DNA of 64,000 nucleotides from Proteobacteria bacterium DTSAM18 (GTDB lineage: Bacteria; Myxococcota_A; UBA796; GCA-2862545), in assembly GCA_028767165.1 (NCBI GenBank), contig JARACJ010000005.1, positions 62,001 to 126,000 of the forward strand. The letters are read 5' to 3'. A model generated the notes under the pieces. It did not search any database and was not told the origin of the DNA. It saw only the letters and a program-made list of their open reading frames with translations. Each line of letters starts with the position of its first letter. The stretch's first letter is position 1. Both the position numbers and the translations under genes were made by a program. This document shows, in pieces, positions 1-8,198 of this stretch.

Positions 1-1
1 C

Positions 2-592
2 GGCACCACCGGGATCGATCAGACCCAGGTGGCCCTCGAGTGGTCCACCACGCCCCCCGACGACTACATCTCCTGGTTCCTGATCGACCTGCCCTTCGGC
101 GCCACGGTGCAGGATGCCGGCTCCGGCGAGACCGACTTCGTGATTCCCCCCGGCGCCGAGGCCCACCAGGAACACCTGACGTTCGGTCCCTTCGACATCG
201 ACTTCCTGCCGGACTTCCGCATCTACGCCATCACGCCCCACATGCACTACCTGGGCACCGAGATGCTGGTCACGGTCACCGACGGCAGCTCCGGCGACGA
301 GACCTGTCTCGTCCACAGCCCCACCTACCGGTTCGAGTGGCAGACCCAGTACACCTTCGATCTCCCCCTCGACGAGCTCCCCACCTTCGGGAAGGGCGAT
401 CACATCGACGTCCGCTGCACCTACAACAACAGCTGGTCCAACGTGTACATGTCGGATCACCTCGAGGGCGAGGACGGCGCCGAACCCGGCTTCGTCACCT
501 GGGGCGACGAGACCACCGACGAGATGTGCACCGCCATGATCGGCCTCGTGCTGCCCTTCGACCCCTCGATCCTCGTCGACCAGATGTTCTAG
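2..592 (+). CDS. Copper type II ascorbate-dependent monooxygenase family protein, C-terminal part (5' truncated by window edge)
   Basis: The frame is open from the first bases, so only the last ~196 residues are present and the start lies outside the window. An HMH pair (bases 239-247) is followed by a Cys, an FEWQxxY stretch, a CTYNN segment and a closing DEMC (bases 518-529). This is the order found in the CuM domain of peptidylglycine/dopamine monooxygenase-type enzymes, where the HxH and the Met of DEMC bind the catalytic copper. Such proteins hydroxylate substrates with ascorbate as donor and are usually exported; Myxococcota often carry several. The substrate cannot be inferred. The stop codon overlaps that of the convergent gene at a CTAG (589-592). 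Confidence 0.75.
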   Translation, partial: GTTGIDQTQVALEWSTTPPDDYISWFLIDLPFGATVQDAGSGETDFVIPPGAEAHQEHLTFGPFDIDFLPDFRIYAITPHMHYLGTEMLVTVTDGSSGDETCLVHSPTYRFEWQTQYTFDLPLDELPTFGKGDHIDVRCTYNNSWSNVYMSDHLEGEDGAEPGFVTWGDETTDEMCTAMIGLVLPFDPSILVDQMF

Positions 593-2145
593 CGGGTCGC
601 CACGGGCTCGGGTCGCAGCCGCCGCCACCAGCCGGAGACCTCGGCGCCGAGCTGCAGCGGCCGGCACCCAAGCGCCCCCTCCTCGCAGGAAGCAGGCCAC
701 CCGGAAGCGTCGGTGACCACCGGCGTGCGCTGGCGCCAGTGATCGTGCCGGAAGTACACCGACGGCTTGTCCCGCCACAACACTGCCATCACGAGCACCA
801 CCCAGACCGCCGCGTGCAGGCGCCGACGGTCGGCCGCCAGCCAGGGCCACCGGAAGTTCGCGAGCCGATCGTCGAACCAGGGCCCGAGCAGGTTCACTAC
901 GGGCAGGAACAGCACCTTGCCGAAGTCGTCGCCGAGTCCGCGGTATTGGTACAGCAGCGTGCACAACCCCACCGACACGCCGTACACGACGCCCTGGGCC
1001 AGCCGCCCGGCCCCGGTGCGCGCCGCCGACCGGGGCTCGGTGACGAGCAGGGCGAAGGCGAGCACCGTGGAGGGCAGCACCAGCCCCGGTACGCTGCCGA
1101 GGTGCAGGCCGTCGACGACCTCCTTGATGGCCATCAGCCCCACCATGCCTCCGAGGCTGATCAGGGCGAGCGGGAGACGGAACTGCGCGATGAGCGCCAG
1201 GGCCACGATCAGCTCGACCATGTGGGGCGCCAGCGCGAGGTGGTGGACGACCCCGTCGAAGGTGGCCTGTTGGGGTGCCAGCAGGTAGGCCAACCCCATG
1301 AAGGCGAGCCCGACGCCCGACGGGTTGAGACGGAACCGGCTCCCTTCGGCGAACCAGTACTTCGACGACAACGCCACCAGGAGGGCCAGTGCGGCCTTTC
1401 CGGCATCCATGTACCAGGCGAACAGGTTCAGGCTGAGGACCACCGGAATCGGCCCCGCACCGATGCGCCACGTGCCGCGGTGTCCGAAGGCGAGCAGGGC
1501 GTCGATGACGTAGGCCAGCCCGATCTGCAGGGCCAGGGCCGGCAGGTACCAGACCACCGGTGGGAAGTACAGCGCCCAGTAGGCGTACAGTGCGCCCTGG
1601 ATCCCCACCGGGAGAAGGTGCAGCAGGCGCAGATCCACCACCACCTTCGGGTGGGTCGGTGGCCGCCGGAGCAGTCGCCATCCGGCGAGCAGGAGCGACA
1701 GCCCGAGCAGCCAGGGGTGATGGAGGCGTACGGGCGCGGGGGGCGCCGAGGTCACGGCCTCCATCGGTGCCGGTGCCTGCACGTTCCACGCTGCCTCGAC
1801 CAGCCGCAGGACGTCCCCCTGGGCCTCGGGAAGCGCCGTGTTCACCTGCAGCCCCATCACGCCGCCCCACCGGGGACGACCGGAGAGCACGCCGGCATCC
1901 TGGCGCCAGTAGATCGACGCCACCCGGCTGTCGCCATCGGCGCCGTGGACGGGCCAGGTGACGCCCCGGAGGGAGACCTCGGGCTGCCCCACCTGCAGCA
2001 TCCCCAGGGGCACCTGCTCCAGGGCCGGATGCACCATCCGCGCGACCGCCGAAGGATCCACCTGCGTGCGCCCCCCGGCGGGCGCGGCGATGGCCACCGA
2101 CACCAGGGCCAGCCACAAGGCCACGACGGCGCAGAGCCGGCGCAT
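589..2145 (-). CDS. NqrB/RnfD-like polytopic membrane protein with N-terminal periplasmic domain
   Basis: About 518 residues. A signal peptide (MRRLCAVVALWLALVSVAIA) precedes a ~150-residue soluble region, then about ten hydrophobic segments. The membrane part contains LNPSGVGLAF and PSTVLAFALLVTEPRS, resembling the conserved loops of NqrB/RnfD subunits, whose TEPRS/TDPRT-like segment lies next to the flavin site. No other Nqr/Rnf subunit is nearby, so a complete ion-pumping complex is not indicated; it may be a stand-alone redox or transport protein. The start is one base from the stop of the upstream tpm gene, so the two are probably cotranscribed and translationally coupled. Family assignment is by motif resemblance only. 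Confidence 0.55.
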   Translation of the reverse strand: MRRLCAVVALWLALVSVAIAAPAGGRTQVDPSAVARMVHPALEQVPLGMLQVGQPEVSLRGVTWPVHGADGDSRVASIYWRQDAGVLSGRPRWGGVMGLQVNTALPEAQGDVLRLVEAAWNVQAPAPMEAVTSAPPAPVRLHHPWLLGLSLLLAGWRLLRRPPTHPKVVVDLRLLHLLPVGIQGALYAYWALYFPPVVWYLPALALQIGLAYVIDALLAFGHRGTWRIGAGPIPVVLSLNLFAWYMDAGKAALALLVALSSKYWFAEGSRFRLNPSGVGLAFMGLAYLLAPQQATFDGVVHHLALAPHMVELIVALALIAQFRLPLALISLGGMVGLMAIKEVVDGLHLGSVPGLVLPSTVLAFALLVTEPRSAARTGAGRLAQGVVYGVSVGLCTLLYQYRGLGDDFGKVLFLPVVNLLGPWFDDRLANFRWPWLAADRRRLHAAVWVVLVMAVLWRDKPSVYFRHDHWRQRTPVVTDASGWPASCEEGALGCRPLQLGAEVSGWWRRLRPEPVATR

Positions 2146-2146
2146 G

Positions 2147-2797
2147 CTAGCGCCGCCGGACCACAAAGCCCTTCTCCACGAGCCGGGAGGTGCCGAAGTC
2201 GCGCATCGGATCCCCCTCTCCCAGCCGATCCCGGATGCCCAGCAGCTGCCTGCCGAACCAGGGCGACATCCAGGTGTCGAGCCATGCCTCCGGCACCGAG
2301 AAGGGCGGCCCGTTCCGCTCCTGCTGGGGGTATTCGAGGGTGACCATGAGCCCCGGCGCGCCCGGCGGAAGCACCCGGGCCAGCTTGCGCACGTAGGCCG
2401 ACCGGATGGCGTGGGGCAGCGCGATGATGGAGGCCCGGTCGTAGACGGCACCGAGGTCGAGGGTCTCCGGTAGCGCGAAGAGGTTGCCCACGTACAGCGT
2501 GAAGCCCTGGGCGGAGAGCACGAGGAAGTCGCCCTCCTTCGCCTCGTCGGGCACCAGGCCGAGATCGGCGAAGAACCCGCGGCACGCGTTCTCGCTCAGC
2601 TCCACGCCCACGATCTCGTGCCCCTGCTCACGCAGCCAGAGCATGTCCATCGAGCGGCCGGACAACGGCACGAACACCGGTGCGCCTTCGGGGGCCTTCA
2701 CCTGCGCCCAGTGGGACTGCAGCCAGTGGTTGATGCGCTGTTGATGGAACCCGGTACGTCCTTCCGCCCAGGCCTGCCTCCAGAATTCCGGCTTCAT
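2147..2797 (-). CDS. tpm: Thiopurine S-methyltransferase family protein
   Basis: 216 residues, the usual size for bacterial TPMT. It opens with FWRQAWAEGRTGFHQ, the typical start of the family, followed by the SAM-binding region: a VFVPLSGRSMDMLWL strand-loop and the acidic turn in VGVELSEN. Family members methylate sulfur, selenium or tellurium compounds with S-adenosylmethionine in the cytosol and often help detoxify metalloids. A GGAGGT Shine-Dalgarno sequence three bases upstream supports this ATG. It is the first gene of a two-gene unit with the NqrB/RnfD-like gene. The exact substrate is not inferable. Confidence 0.9.
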   Translation of the reverse strand: MKPEFWRQAWAEGRTGFHQQRINHWLQSHWAQVKAPEGAPVFVPLSGRSMDMLWLREQGHEIVGVELSENACRGFFADLGLVPDEAKEGDFLVLSAQGFTLYVGNLFALPETLDLGAVYDRASIIALPHAIRSAYVRKLARVLPPGAPGLMVTLEYPQQERNGPPFSVPEAWLDTWMSPWFGRQLLGIRDRLGEGDPMRDFGTSRLVEKGFVVRRR

Positions 2798-2900
2798 CTC
2801 ACCTCCGGCTGGCCCAGCCTACAACGGACGTCGGGACGATGATAGGGACGCCTTCCGTCCCCCGCGCGACAACGCACTCCCCTGATCCGAGGAGCCCTCC

Positions 2901-3557
2901 ATGAGCGACGTGCTGTACAGCTTCCGACGATGTCCCTACGCCATGCGGGCCCGCATGGCCCTGTGGGTCAGCGGACTGCCCGTCCAGCTACGGGAGGTGG
3001 TCCTGCGGGACAAGCCCGAACAAATGCTGCAGGCCTCTCCCAAGGGCACCGTCCCCGTCTGGGTACGCGCCGACGGCACCGTCATCGACGAGAGCCTCGC
3101 CATCATGCGGCTCGCCCTGCGGCACCACGACCCCCTCGGCTGGTTGCCCGCCACGGCAGAGGAGACCGACCTCACCCACGAGCTGCTGGCCACCAACGAC
3201 GGGCCGTTCAAGTGTGCCCTGGATCGCTTCAAGTACAGCAACCGCTACGAGGACGTCGACGAGCTGCAGGAGCGCACCCGCGCCGCCGACATCCTCGCGG
3301 ACTGGAACGAGACCCTCACCCACGGCTGGTTCCTCGGCGATCGCCAGACCCTCGCCGACGTCGCCATCGCGCCCTTCGTCCGCCAGTTCGCCTTCGCAGG
3401 CGGCGCCTGGTTCCGGGAGCAGCCCTGGCCCCACCTGCACGACTGGCTCGATCGCTTCCTGGACTCCGCCCTGTTCGCGGCCGTGATGGACAAGCACCCC
3501 CAGTGGAAGCCCGGCGACGAGGTCACCTGGTTCGGCCAGGCTGCCCCCTCTCCCTGA
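2901..3557 (+). CDS. Glutathione S-transferase family protein
   Basis: 218 residues with the two-domain GST layout. The N-terminal thioredoxin fold carries SFRRCPYAMRAR (Cys11 as likely catalytic or glutathione-contacting residue), then KGTVPVW and VIDESLAIM, which match the glutathione-binding cis-Pro and E-S elements. The C-terminal half is helical, with FLGDRQTLADVAIAPFVRQF, the N-capping box motif of GSTs. The active-site Cys suggests an omega- or beta-like or glutaredoxin-like GST active in thiol transfer or dehalogenation rather than a Tyr/Ser enzyme. Monocistronic by spacing. Physiological substrate unknown. Confidence 0.88.
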   Translation: MSDVLYSFRRCPYAMRARMALWVSGLPVQLREVVLRDKPEQMLQASPKGTVPVWVRADGTVIDESLAIMRLALRHHDPLGWLPATAEETDLTHELLATNDGPFKCALDRFKYSNRYEDVDELQERTRAADILADWNETLTHGWFLGDRQTLADVAIAPFVRQFAFAGGAWFREQPWPHLHDWLDRFLDSALFAAVMDKHPQWKPGDEVTWFGQAAPSP

Positions 3558-3634
3558 CCCGGTCCCCGGCCCGCCCCACCTTGTCATCCGGCCCCCGCCC
3601 GGTGATGACAGGATGAGCCACACGGGGAGTCCTC

Positions 3635-3901
3635 ATGCGCGTCGCCGCCATCCTGCTCTGCACCCTGACCTGGGCCTGTACCGACGAGCAGGACCCCACC
3701 GTCTGCGACACCGCCAGCCTGCCGCCCTGTCCCGCCGAGTGCCCCACCGGGCTGCCCGGTGAGCTGTGCGGCGAGCCCTGCGAGACCGAGGGCGAGGAAT
3801 GCGGCAACGCCATCGGCGATGGCGCCACCTGCCTCGAGGGCCGCTGGGAGTGCACGGTGCACGCCCCCCTCGGCACCGGCTGCAACCTCGTCTGCCGCTG
3901 A
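3635..3901 (+). CDS. Small Cys-rich lipoprotein, function unknown
   Basis: 88 residues. The signal MRVAAILLCTLTWAC ends in a lipobox-like LTWAC, so the mature protein is probably lipid-anchored from Cys15. The mature part holds about ten cysteines in spaced pairs (CPAEC, CGEPC, CGNAIG, CLEG), suggesting a disulfide-stabilised fold. The start follows GGGGAG with a five-base spacer. It ends 16 bases before the tetR gene and may share its transcript. No family recognised. Confidence 0.65.
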   Translation: MRVAAILLCTLTWACTDEQDPTVCDTASLPPCPAECPTGLPGELCGEPCETEGEECGNAIGDGATCLEGRWECTVHAPLGTGCNLVCR

Positions 3902-3917
3902 CCTGACCGGAGTCCCG

Positions 3918-4538
3918 ATGTCCCGCCGCCCCTCCGACGCCCCCAAGCGCATCCTCGCCGCCGCCACGGATCTCTTCGCGGCCCAGGGCTACGAAGCCAC
4001 CACGATGCAGCAGATCGCCAGCAGGGCGAAGGTGTCGAAAGGCCTCGCGCACCACCACTTCCAGAACAAGCAGAACCTGCTGCTCACGATCATGCTGGCC
4101 TTCTACAAGGAGCAGTACGAGGCCCTGCGTGAGGCCCGCGACCTCTCGGACGACCCCCGCCAGCAGCTGCACGACATCCTCGAAGCCTTCGTCCGGCACA
4201 TCAACGCCAACCCCCAGGCACCCCGGATCACCCAGCGGCTCTCCCCCTACGACCCGGACGTCGTCGAGGCCATGCAGGAGGCCCAACGTCCCCTCCATCG
4301 GCTCGTCCTGGAGAAGGTCTCCGAGCTGGTCCCCGACCATGGCCCCCAGAGCGGCCGCCAGCTCATGATGTCGTTCATCGGCATCGCCCAGTACCACATC
4401 ACCCATGGCCAGCTTCTCGCGCCCCTCTTCGAGGGTGACGCCTACACGCCCGACATCATGGAAGAACGCCTGCAGCACCTTCACTGGATGGTCGATGCCG
4501 TGCTCGACCGGATCCCGACGCCCCGTGAAGGATCCTGA
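3918..4538 (+). CDS. TetR/AcrR family transcriptional regulator
   Basis: 206 residues. The first ~60 form a TetR DNA-binding domain: an ILAAATDLFAAQGYEATTMQQIA helix pair and the recognition helix in KVSKGLAHHHFQNKQNLL, the family's conserved pattern. The C-terminal ligand/dimerisation domain is divergent and its ligand cannot be read. The start was set at the ATG after CCGGAG, which gives a normal TetR N-terminus; upstream in-frame codons overlap the lipoprotein gene. TetR repressors often control adjacent genes; the cytochrome c' gene 54 bases downstream is the nearest candidate. A TetR-like operator palindrome occurs far away at 31994-32006, with no evidence linking the two. Confidence 0.9.
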   Translation: MSRRPSDAPKRILAAATDLFAAQGYEATTMQQIASRAKVSKGLAHHHFQNKQNLLLTIMLAFYKEQYEALREARDLSDDPRQQLHDILEAFVRHINANPQAPRITQRLSPYDPDVVEAMQEAQRPLHRLVLEKVSELVPDHGPQSGRQLMMSFIGIAQYHITHGQLLAPLFEGDAYTPDIMEERLQHLHWMVDAVLDRIPTPREGS

Positions 4539-4592
4539 CACGCCCGCGTCCCCGACGTTCGATATGCTCCCGCGACACACAGGAGAACGACC

Positions 4593-5051
4593 ATGAAGTT
4601 CTGGATCCCCCTGGCGCTCGTGCTCAGCAGCACCGCCGCCTTCGCCGCCGACACCGACGCCAAGCAGACCATCGAGTACCGCGAGCTCATCTTCGAGGCC
4701 CTCGGCAAGCACATGAAGGCCCTCGGCACCATCGTGAAGGGCAAGGTGAACACCACCGACGACATCGCAGGCCACGCCCGCTCCATCGAGCACCTCGCCA
4801 CGATGATCCCCCGCTCCTTCCCCGCCGGCTCCGGCCCCGAGTCCGGCCACCACACCGAGGCCCTCCCCGCCATCTGGAAGGACTGGGCCGGCTTCGAGGC
4901 CGCCGCGAAGAACCTGCAGACCGAGGCCGCCACCCTGGCGACCATGGCCGAGGCAGGCAAGCCCATGGGCGAGCTCGCCCCCCAGTTCGGCAAGGTCGGC
5001 AAGGCCTGCGGCAGCTGCCACGACTCCTTCCGCGAAGACGACGAGCACTGA
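4593..5051 (+). CDS. Cytochrome c'-like protein (class II c-type cytochrome)
   Basis: 152 residues. A signal peptide ending in AFA directs it to the periplasm. The mature protein is an all-helical four-helix-bundle sequence with the single haem motif CGSCH only about 12 residues from the C-terminus, the hallmark of cytochrome c'/c556 proteins. The N-terminal helix has the YRELIF..LGKHMKALG pattern typical of the family. Members bind NO or act in electron transfer. AGGAG lies eight bases upstream of the ATG. A strong terminator-like hairpin follows at 5089-5118, so it is probably a separate transcript from the next cytochrome gene. Confidence 0.85.
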   Translation: MKFWIPLALVLSSTAAFAADTDAKQTIEYRELIFEALGKHMKALGTIVKGKVNTTDDIAGHARSIEHLATMIPRSFPAGSGPESGHHTEALPAIWKDWAGFEAAAKNLQTEAATLATMAEAGKPMGELAPQFGKVGKACGSCHDSFREDDEH

Positions 5052-5088
5052 TCCCGGGCGGCCACGCCCCGGCGTGGCCCCCTGGTCG

Positions 5089-5118
5089 AAGGCCGCCGTC
5101 CTGGCGGCCTTTTCTCTT
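5089..5118 (+). terminator. Rho-independent terminator after the cytochrome c' gene
   Basis: A nine-base-pair stem, AAGGCCGCC (5089-5097) with GGCGGCCTT (5103-5111), encloses a GTCCT loop and is followed by TTTCTCTT. A second GC-rich hairpin (GGCCACGCC/GCGTGGCC) lies just before it. Confidence 0.75.
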
Positions 5119-5130
5119 GCGAGGCATCCG

Positions 5131-5964
5131 ATGCGCTCCCCCTTCCTCGCCATCCGACACGGCCTGCTGGCCGCCATGATGTGCGCCTCCACCGCCCACG
5201 CGCAGGACGCCGAGCGAGGCGAGCGCCTGGCCGGCCTCGCGGGTTGTGCCGCCTGCCACACGGCAGAAGACGGTGCCCCGCTGGCCGGGGGCTACGAGCT
5301 CGACACCCGCTTCGGCACCTTCTACGGCTCGAACATCACCCCGGATCCGGAGCACGGCATCGGCGGGTGGTCCTTCGAGGACTTCGAGCGCGCCATCCGC
5401 GAGGGTCGCAACCCGGACGGCCTGAACTACTGGCCGGCGTTCCCCTTCACGTCGTTCACCTGGATGACCGACCGCGATCTGCGCGACCTGTGGGCCTGGC
5501 TGCAGTCGGTTCCCCCGAGCGACACCCCGAGCCGGCCCCAGGAGCCCCGAAAGCGGTTCGCCGGCATGCTCGGCCTGTGGCGCGGCTTCGTGTTCCCCCG
5601 GAACGCCCAGGGTCCCTGGCCCCTCGACACCTCCGATCCCGTCGATCGGGGAGAGTACCTCGGCACCGCCCTGGCCCACTGCGGCGAGTGCCACACGCCC
5701 CGCACCTCCATCGGCAAGCTCAAGCCCCGGCGCCCCCTGGCAGGCACGAACGAGCCGCCGGAGCCGGCCCCGAACATCACGCCCGGCGCCCTGGACTGGT
5801 CCGCCGACGACTGGGACACCTTCCTCACCCTCGGCATGACCCCCGAGGGCGACTTCGTCGGCGGCGAGATGTACCGGGTGGTCGAGGAGGGCACCGCGAA
5901 GCTGTCCGACGAGGAGCGGGAGGCGCTCATCACCTGGCTGCTGCAGGTTCCGCCGAGCCGCTGA
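5131..5964 (+). CDS. Diheme cytochrome c of the dehydrogenase-partner type
   Basis: 277 residues with a signal peptide ending in AHA. Two haem motifs, CAACH near the N-terminus and CGECH near residue 190, define two class I cytochrome c domains. The segments SNITPDPEHGIGGWSFEDFERAIREG and YWPAFPFTSFTWMTDRDLRDLWAWL are characteristic of the cytochrome subunits of periplasmic alcohol, gluconate or sorbitol dehydrogenases, where they pass electrons to quinol or terminal oxidases. No dehydrogenase subunit is adjacent, so the partner is unknown. The chosen ATG lies after the upstream terminator and directly precedes the signal peptide; an in-frame ATG at 5074 would run through the terminator. Confidence 0.85.
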   Translation: MRSPFLAIRHGLLAAMMCASTAHAQDAERGERLAGLAGCAACHTAEDGAPLAGGYELDTRFGTFYGSNITPDPEHGIGGWSFEDFERAIREGRNPDGLNYWPAFPFTSFTWMTDRDLRDLWAWLQSVPPSDTPSRPQEPRKRFAGMLGLWRGFVFPRNAQGPWPLDTSDPVDRGEYLGTALAHCGECHTPRTSIGKLKPRRPLAGTNEPPEPAPNITPGALDWSADDWDTFLTLGMTPEGDFVGGEMYRVVEEGTAKLSDEEREALITWLLQVPPSR

Positions 5965-6000
5965 GGCGTTTCGAACCTGCCGTGCCCATGCGGAGGCGGC

Positions 6001-6744
6001 TCAGACAGGCACGATGGGCCGCCCCTCGGCCAGCCGCACGGCCTGACGGCCGAGGCTCATGTACAGCGCCCAGCTGAACAGCGTGGCCGGGATGACGCCC
6101 ACGAAGCACAGGATGAGGCCGATCGTGGCCGCGGCGATGGTGAGCGCGAACGCGGCGATACCGGGCAGGAACATGCCCCGGCTCACACGCCAGCTCTCCC
6201 GCAACGCCTCCATCACGGGCATCTCCTCGCCGAACACCAGCCAGAACATGGGCAGGAACTTGATGAGGATGAGCAGGTACAGCGCCAGCATGTAGGCGCC
6301 GTACATGAGCTGCCCGACGATCACGAAGGCCTCCTGGCCCGTGCTGTCGGTGAGCGCCGTTCCCACGCCGCCGACGATCAGGCCCGGCAGCGCCACGGCG
6401 AAGTACAGCAGGAACAGGGTCCACACCCGCCCCAGCGCCTTCATGGGATCGTTGAAGCCGCTGAAGAAGACATCCACGGACGCCTCGCCATCGAGGGACT
6501 CGGCCACGTAGCGGTACTGCCCCCACGCGATCATGGGCGCCACGAAGAACACCGGGACCACGCACAGCAGCACCGAGACGCTCACGATGGCCTGCCCCGC
6601 GATGAACAGCAGGATCCACATCAACCAGTTGTTCTTCAGCGCCGCCATCGCCTCGTCGATGGCGACGGCGATGCTCACCTCACCGCCGCCCCCGGCGGGC
6701 GGACGGCCACTGGACCCCGGCGGGTCGAAGGGATTGCTTTCCAC
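6001..6744 (-). CDS. Integral membrane protein, function unknown
   Basis: 247 residues, GTG start with AGGAG eight bases upstream. After a Gly/Pro-rich cytosolic tail there are about six hydrophobic segments, arranged as an internal two-fold repeat: each half has a helix, a cytosolic stretch with a conserved aromatic/charged turn (WGQYRYVAESLDGEASVDVFFSGF and EEMPVMEALRESWRVSRG), then further helices. This layout is common in small uncharacterised bacterial membrane proteins (DUF975/DUF4013-like), but a firm family cannot be given. It converges on the diheme cytochrome gene with 36 bases between stops. Confidence 0.7.
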   Translation of the reverse strand: MESNPFDPPGSSGRPPAGGGGEVSIAVAIDEAMAALKNNWLMWILLFIAGQAIVSVSVLLCVVPVFFVAPMIAWGQYRYVAESLDGEASVDVFFSGFNDPMKALGRVWTLFLLYFAVALPGLIVGGVGTALTDSTGQEAFVIVGQLMYGAYMLALYLLILIKFLPMFWLVFGEEMPVMEALRESWRVSRGMFLPGIAAFALTIAAATIGLILCFVGVIPATLFSWALYMSLGRQAVRLAEGRPIVPV

Positions 6745-6873
6745 GCTGCGTGCTCCTGAATGGCCGAACCGGACACCGCCAGCCTAGCACGATGCAAGCT
6801 GCGGACCGTCCGCGACATCACAGCCCCCATTCGCACGAGGAGCCCCGGACATTTCAGGAGCCCGTGGATCCGC

Positions 6874-8094
6874 TCAGGGCTCCACTGCGGCCTCGAGCGT
6901 GGTGGGCGGCACCATCTCCTCGGAGATCAGGGCAGGCCCGCCGGAACGCACCCACGCCAACAGCAACAGGCGCGCGCGGCCATAGCTCGCCACCCCACCC
7001 TCGACGTCGTGGGCCTTCAGGTAGGCATCGTTGATCGCGGTACCGGCCTCCTCCATGGGCCCCTCGAACTGCTTCCAGTGGGCCGACACGGCCTCGCGGT
7101 CGCGGTGCACGCCGGGAAGGAAGCGCTCCCACTGGGCCCGCGCCGCCTCGCGATCCACCTGCCCGAGCAGGCGCAGGAACTGCCAGGAGACGTAGTGGCG
7201 GCCCGCGTACTGGACCACGGGGACGTCCGAGTACAGGCAGGCCAGCGCGCCGTAGAAGTTCGCCTCGTCCTCGCTGGCCACGAGCCGCTGGTGGGCCTTC
7301 TCGTGGGCGGTGGTGTGGACGCGGGACCAGCTCGGCGGCAGCGGGTTGACCGTGGCCTCGCCGGTGAACGGCACGTAGATGCCGGAGATGCCGAACCAGC
7401 TCATCACCGTGCCGGCGACCCGCGGCTCCTTGAAGGGCCCCCGCTCCCGGGCGAACAGGTCGCTCTCGCCCAGATCGGCCTGCATGGAGGCGTAGGACGC
7501 CTCGAGGATCGGGTGCAGGTCGAGTCCCTCGGGCACCTCGGTGACCGTCAGGCCGTCGTCGACGTCGCCGTGGATGGCCCGGTAGGCCTCGTTGGTGCGA
7601 TCGACCGACCAGGCGGCCAGGGCCTGCAGCTCGTCGACCGGCAGCTGCTCGCCCGCCACCGGCAGGTAGGGCTCGTACCCGAGCCGCTCGGCGGCCTTGG
7701 GACGCCCGTAGGACATCCCCCACACCAGGTAGAACAGGGGCAGCGCGAAGGCCGCGAGGTCGAGCAGGTGGGCGAAGCCGCCCCACAGGGCGTTGCCGAG
7801 GCGGCGCTTGCGGGCGAGCACATCCGAGGAGGCCATCAACAGCAGCAGCACCTCGATCGCCAGGATGATCCCGAGGCCCACCTCGGCCACGGAGAACGGC
7901 GCCCAGCCCGTGAGCCACGACAGACCCCAGGGGATGTTGCCCAGCAGCCCACGCACGTAGTGGGCTTCCACCCAGGCCGGATCGGCGAACATGCCCTGCA
8001 CCAGCAGCAGCAGCCCCCCGCCCACCGACCAGCGGGCCAGGTGGGTCCACAGCGCCACCGGCTTGTCGGTCCTGTCTTCCTCGGGTACCGCCAC
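6874..8094 (-). CDS. DUF3810-type membrane zinc metallopeptidase
   Basis: 406 residues, GTG start behind GGGAGG. Three hydrophobic segments fill the first ~130 residues, followed by a soluble domain with HEKAH (His264, Glu265, His268) and, nearby, ASEDEANFYGALACL, which supplies a third acidic ligand. This spacing and the downstream YSDVPVVQYAG..YVSW region match DUF3810, a family of predicted membrane-bound HExxH peptidases with unknown substrates. It is transcribed divergently from the thrombospondin-type lipoprotein gene across 104 bases. The catalytic residues look intact. Confidence 0.8.
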   Translation of the reverse strand: MAVPEEDRTDKPVALWTHLARWSVGGGLLLLVQGMFADPAWVEAHYVRGLLGNIPWGLSWLTGWAPFSVAEVGLGIILAIEVLLLLMASSDVLARKRRLGNALWGGFAHLLDLAAFALPLFYLVWGMSYGRPKAAERLGYEPYLPVAGEQLPVDELQALAAWSVDRTNEAYRAIHGDVDDGLTVTEVPEGLDLHPILEASYASMQADLGESDLFARERGPFKEPRVAGTVMSWFGISGIYVPFTGEATVNPLPPSWSRVHTTAHEKAHQRLVASEDEANFYGALACLYSDVPVVQYAGRHYVSWQFLRLLGQVDREAARAQWERFLPGVHRDREAVSAHWKQFEGPMEEAGTAINDAYLKAHDVEGGVASYGRARLLLLAWVRSGGPALISEEMVPPTTLEAAVEP

Positions 8095-8198
8095 ACGTCC
8101 TCCCGTCGGGGGCAGTGTACCGCCCTGGACCCGTCCCGGGGAGGCGGCCCGCTCCGGGCCCTCCCCTCACGGGCCGATTGTGCGCTATCGTCCGGCGC

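Noticed and set aside
3582-3610. TGTCATC/GATGACA inverted repeat before the small lipoprotein
   Set aside because: Seven bases with a 15-base loop; too weak to call a terminator or operator without other evidence.
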